From: Thermus filiformis
GTDB lineage: Bacteria; Deinococcota; Deinococci; Deinococcales; Thermaceae
Assembly (NCBI RefSeq): GCF_000771745.2
Contig: NZ_JPSL02000039.1
Span: 124,001 to 188,000 of the forward strand
Direction of reading: 5' to 3'
Length of the DNA stretch: 64,000 nt
Part shown: positions 60,865-64,000 of the stretch, piece after piece
Numbering within the stretch: the stretch's first letter is position 1
Layout of the letters: each line of letters begins with the position of its first letter
The notes under the pieces: model-generated
What the model was told of the DNA's origin: nothing
The model's input: the letters and a program-made list of their open reading frames with translations, nothing else
The model's database searches: none
Program-made: the position numbers and the translations under genes

Positions 60865-61728
60865 CTAGCGGGCCAGCTCGAGGTAGGCCTCGTAGACCTC
60901 TTTCCGGTAGGGGTCGGGCAGGAGGAAGGGCCCCACGAAGACGGTGGGCGTCCCCTGAAGGCCGAGCGCCTCCGCCCGCTTGCGCTCCTCCATCACCCGG
61001 GCCCGGGCGGCCCCGTCCTTCAGGCAGGCGGAGAACTTCTCCTCGTCCAGGCCGAGCCGCCGGGCCAGGCCCAGGTACTCCCCCAAAGGGGACTGCATGA
61101 GGAGGTCGTGGTAGGGCCAGAAGGCCCCCTGCTCCGCCGCGCACTCGCTGGCGGTGGCGGCGGCCACCGCCTGGGGGTGGATCTCGTACAGGGGAAAGTG
61201 GCGGTAGGAGATGGAAAGCCGCCCCTTTTCGGCCTCCTTCTCCAACCAGGGCAGGACCTCGCGGAAGAGCTTGCGGCAGTAGGGGCACTCAAAGTCCGAA
61301 AAGACCCGGACGTAGACCCCCTTCCCTCCCAGGACGTGCCGGTCCGGGCCGAAGTCCTTCACCTCCACGGGGGCCAGGACCGCCCCCACCCGGCCCTTCT
61401 CCCTCAGGTCCAGCTCCAAAAGGGCGGAGGAGAGGCTTACCCGGATGAGCCGCCCCTCCAGGCCCTGGGCGTTTTGGGCGTACCAGCGGACGAAGGCCTC
61501 CGCCAGGCCCTTCTGTCCGGTGGCCGCCTCGAGGAACCGCCCCAGGGCGCCGGCGTTCATGGGCCCCAGGAAGCGCGCCCGGTAGAGGCGGCCGTTTTTC
61601 AGCTCCAGCTCCACCCGGCCGCCCGCGTAGGTTTCCTTGGCCCCCAGGGCGCGGTAGAAGGCCTCCGGAGGAAAGGCGATCTGGGCCAGGGCCAGGGCCA
61701 AAAAGGGGAGGAGGAAGAAGGCCCTCAT
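60865..61728 (-). CDS. Exported DsbA-like thioredoxin-fold protein
   Basis: 287 residues. Signal peptide [16 protein letters not shown], an N-terminal domain of about 125 residues with no family recognised, then a DsbA/DsbG-like thioredoxin domain with active site FECPYCRK and cis-proline segment [11 protein letters not shown]. Probably a periplasmic disulfide oxidoreductase; partners unknown. It could serve cysteine-rich exported proteins such as the pilins. ATG at 61728 overlaps the darA stop. Confidence 0.88.
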   Translation of the reverse strand: MRAFFLLPFLALALAQIAFPPEAFYRALGAKETYAGGRVELELKNGRLYRARFLGPMNAGALGRFLEAATGQKGLAEAFVRWYAQNAQGLEGRLIRVSLSSALLELDLREKGRVGAVLAPVEVKDFGPDRHVLGGKGVYVRVFSDFECPYCRKLFREVLPWLEKEAEKGRLSISYRHFPLYEIHPQAVAAATASECAAEQGAFWPYHDLLMQSPLGEYLGLARRLGLDEEKFSACLKDGAARARVMEERKRAEALGLQGTPTVFVGPFLLPDPYRKEVYEAYLELAR

Positions 61729-62054
61729 ACCTTGAAGAACCGCTCCACCGGCAGGACGAAGACCACGGCCCCGCCCACCTGGACCTCCACCGGCTGGGCC
61801 AGGAAGGGGTCGGGGGCCTCGGCCAGGGGCACCCCCGGGGTGACCAGGCGGGTCCGGGTGCGGCACTTCTCCCGGATGACCTCCAGGGCCTCCTCGAGCC
61901 GCTCGTCCTCCACGCCGATGAGGAGGGTGGTGTTCCCCTCCCGCAAAAACCCCCCCGTGGAGGCGAGCTTGGTGGACTGGAAGCCCCTCTCCAAAAGGGC
62001 CTTGGTCAGGCCGGGGGCGTCCGTGTCCTGGACGATGGCGAGGATGAGCTTCAT
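61725..62054 (-). CDS. darA: P-II-like cyclic-di-AMP receptor (DarA family)
   Basis: 109-residue protein similar to DarA/PstA. The N-terminus [20 protein letters not shown] and the segments [19 protein letters not shown] and RTRLVTPG are typical. Family members bind cyclic-di-AMP as trimers; their target is often unknown. It is sandwiched by 4-nt overlaps between carB and the DsbA-like gene, which implies translational coupling. Confidence 0.88.
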   Translation of the reverse strand: MKLILAIVQDTDAPGLTKALLERGFQSTKLASTGGFLREGNTTLLIGVEDERLEEALEVIREKCRTRTRLVTPGVPLAEAPDPFLAQPVEVQVGGAVVFVLPVERFFKV

Positions 62055-64000
62055 TGGGCCTCAGTATACACCCGGTGCCAGGCCTGGAGGGGCTGGACGA
62101 GGGGAGGGGTTTTCCGGGCGGCCAGGATGGCCTTCAGGCTCCAAAGCGCCCCCTCCCGGGTGGTGATGAAGGGGAGGCCCCGCTCCACTGCCCGGCGGAG
62201 CTCCGCCTCGGGGGCGAAGGCCAGGAGGAGGTCGTAGTCCTCCCCCTCCGTCTTTTCAAAGCCCGCCTCGAGGTAGGCCCGCTCCACCTCCTCGGGCACG
62301 GCGATGAAGTGCACCTTCCCCGAGAGGGGAAGCCTCTGCCCGGCCCCCAGCTCCGCCTTGTAGTAGGCCAGGTAAGGGTCCTGGTCCAGGCCCATGCTCT
62401 CCCCGGTGGAGCGCATCTCCGGCCCCAGCCAGGGGATGACCCCGGGGAACTTGAGCCAGGGGATGACCACCTCCTTGACCGCGTAGTAGGGGGGCCGGGG
62501 GTCCAGCTCCCGCACCCCCAGCTCCTTCAGGGTCTTTCCCAGGGCGATCAGGGCCGCGAGCTTGGCCAGGGGCACCCCGATGGCCTTGGAGACGAAGGGC
62601 ACGGTGCGGGAGGCCCGGGGGTTGGCCTCTAGGATGTAGACCTCCTCCCCCAGGACCGCGTACTGGACGTTCAGAAGCCCCCTCACCCCCAGGGCGAGGG
62701 CCAGGCGGCGGGTGTAGGCGCGCACCCGGTCCAGGACCTCCTCCGAGAGGCTCACCGGGGGCAGGATGGTGGCCGAGTCCCCCGAGTGGACCCCCGCCCG
62801 CTCCACGTGCTCCAAAATGCCCGCCACCATCACCTCCTCCCCGTCCGAGAGGGCGTCCACGTCCAGCTCCAGGGCCCCTTCCAGGTACTGGTCCAGGAGG
62901 ATGGAGGGCTTTTCCGCGAGCTCCGCGTAGACCTCCTCCAGGTAGGCCTGGAGCTCCTCCGGGCTCCGGCAGACCTGCATGGCCCGTCCCCCCAGGACGT
63001 AGCTGGGCCGGACCATCAGGGGGTAGCCCAGCTCCTCCGCGAGCCGCAGGGCTTCCTCCGGGGTCTGGGCCACCCGGCCCTCGGGCTGGGGGATGCCCAG
63101 CTCCCGGCACAGGGCGTTGAAGGCCGCCCGGTCCTCCGCCTTGTGGATGGCCTCCGCCGGGGTGCCCAGAAGCCGCACCCCCGCCCGCTCCAGCCCCCGG
63201 GCCAGCTTCAGGGGGGTCTGCCCGCCCAAGGTGGCGATGACCCCCAGGGGCTTCTCGTGCTCCACCAGGTTCAGGACGTCCTCCAGGGTCAGGGGCTCAA
63301 AGTAGAGCCGGTCCGCGGTGTCGTAGTCGGTGGAGACGGTCTCGGGGTTGGAGTTCACCATGATGGTCTCGTACCCCGCCTCCCTCAGGGCCCAGACCGC
63401 GTGGACCGTGGCGTAGTCAAACTCCACCCCCTGCCCGATGCGGATGGGCCCCGAGCCCAGGATGACCACCTTGGGCTTCGGGGTGGGCCGGACCTCGTCC
63501 TCCAGCTCGTAGGTGGAGTAGTGGTAGGGGGTGTAGGCCTCAAACTCCGCGGCGCAGGTGTCCACCGTCTTGTAGACGGGCACCACGCCCAGGGCCTTCC
63601 GCTCCTTTCGCACCTCCTCCTCGCTCCGGCTCGTGAGCGCCCCCAGCTCCCGGTCGGAGAACCCCAGGCCCTTGAGCCAGGAGAAGCCCTCCTTGTCCCG
63701 GGGCCAGTACCCCCGCCTCACCTCGGCCTCGGCCTGGACGATCTCCTCGAGCTGGTGGAGGAACCAGGGGTCTATCCCGGTCTCCCGGTGGAGGTCCTCC
63801 ACCTTCTCCCCCCGGCGCAGGAGCTCAAACAGGGCGTGGATGCGGTTGGGGTTGGGGTAGAGGAGGCCGTAGAGGGCCTGGGTGGAAAGGCCAAGGAGCT
63901 CCTTGCGCACGTCGGCCTCGAGGCCCCTCAGGGCCTTCATCAGCGCCTCCTTGAAGGTGCGGCCGATGGCCATCACCTCCCCCACGCTCCTCATCTGGGT
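62051..64000 (-). CDS. carB: Carbamoyl-phosphate synthase large chain (5' part outside window)
   Basis: The open frame covers the last 650 codons; the N-terminal part lies beyond the right edge. The visible part begins in the first ATP-grasp half ([20 protein letters not shown]), then includes the oligomerisation region, the second ATP-grasp domain ([51 protein letters not shown]) and the C-terminal allosteric MGS-like domain. Makes carbamoyl phosphate for arginine and pyrimidines. Downstream darA overlaps its stop by 4 nt. Confidence 0.96.
   Translation of the reverse strand, partial: TQMRSVGEVMAIGRTFKEALMKALRGLEADVRKELLGLSTQALYGLLYPNPNRIHALFELLRRGEKVEDLHRETGIDPWFLHQLEEIVQAEAEVRRGYWPRDKEGFSWLKGLGFSDRELGALTSRSEEEVRKERKALGVVPVYKTVDTCAAEFEAYTPYHYSTYELEDEVRPTPKPKVVILGSGPIRIGQGVEFDYATVHAVWALREAGYETIMVNSNPETVSTDYDTADRLYFEPLTLEDVLNLVEHEKPLGVIATLGGQTPLKLARGLERAGVRLLGTPAEAIHKAEDRAAFNALCRELGIPQPEGRVAQTPEEALRLAEELGYPLMVRPSYVLGGRAMQVCRSPEELQAYLEEVYAELAEKPSILLDQYLEGALELDVDALSDGEEVMVAGILEHVERAGVHSGDSATILPPVSLSEEVLDRVRAYTRRLALALGVRGLLNVQYAVLGEEVYILEANPRASRTVPFVSKAIGVPLAKLAALIALGKTLKELGVRELDPRPPYYAVKEVVIPWLKFPGVIPWLGPEMRSTGESMGLDQDPYLAYYKAELGAGQRLPLSGKVHFIAVPEEVERAYLEAGFEKTEGEDYDLLLAFAPEAELRRAVERGLPFITTREGALWSLKAILAARKTPPLVQPLQAWHRVYTEAQ

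Overview
This window is chromosomal DNA of a Thermus species. Its GC content and third-position GC are very high. The rpoBC genes encode a 1118-residue beta and a 1524-residue beta' carrying the long N-terminal insertion typical of Thermus. It also holds the pilA1-pilA2-pilA3-comZ-pilA4-pilA5 DNA-uptake/pilus cluster, the Thermus Nudix enzyme Ndx1, TrmI, MqnP and several Uma2-family genes. Genes are densely packed with many ATGA-type overlaps, and several mRNAs look leaderless. All family assignments come from reading motifs and lengths by eye; no database search was run.

Layout. 0-8.4 kb: accD-accA with a LytM-type peptidase and pyrimidine-nucleoside phosphorylase, a class II aldolase (fba), panC-pilT and two Uma2 genes. 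8.4-13.1 kb: one long leftward operon rplU-rpmA-obgE-nadD-yqeK-lcp-rsfS (ribosome assembly, NAD synthesis, cell envelope), with a tRNA-Ala(GGC) upstream. 13.2-17.2 kb: the rightward competence/type IV pilin cluster. 17.3-22 kb: a TPP-riboswitch-controlled thiamine transporter (thiB-thiP, no ATPase), a Uma2 gene, an alpha/beta hydrolase lacking its catalytic serine, and a class II aldolase/adducin protein. 22.1-37.5 kb: leftward core blocks rpoB-rpoC, fabZ-S4 protein, mreB, and ygfZ-cinA-thpR-recA-rny.

37.5-49.8 kb is more accessory: an MFS transporter, a HAD phosphatase ending in an AT-rich tail, a large Ig-like lipoprotein, an enolase-superfamily enzyme, two sugar-type ABC permeases, and four small lipoprotein beta-barrel-like genes made by a 1.3-1.4 kb tandem duplication. 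One copy of the duplication contains a 122-bp element with perfect 9-bp inverted ends and a TGA target duplication. rarA and a membrane protein follow. 49.8-54.5 kb: a 24-codon mini-gene, typA, a DUF1028 protein, ndx1, a gamma-carbonic-anhydrase-like protein and folE. 54.5-57.2 kb is a disrupted island: a lipoprotein, the 3' remnant of a secreted protein, a complete IS with inverted repeats and TATT flanks, and a 5'-truncated PD-(D/E)XK protein. 57.3-64 kb: panD-mqnP, rqcH, trmI, and carB (cut by the window edge)-darA-dsbA.

Non-coding features that stand out are two homologous octamer-repeat arrays placed in opposite orientation (5.4 and 22 kb), a family of hairpins with TTGC loops between genes, several divergent leaderless promoter pairs with interlocked -10 boxes, and a TPP riboswitch with a Shine-Dalgarno-masking hairpin. 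No CRISPR array, rRNA, or replication origin was seen.
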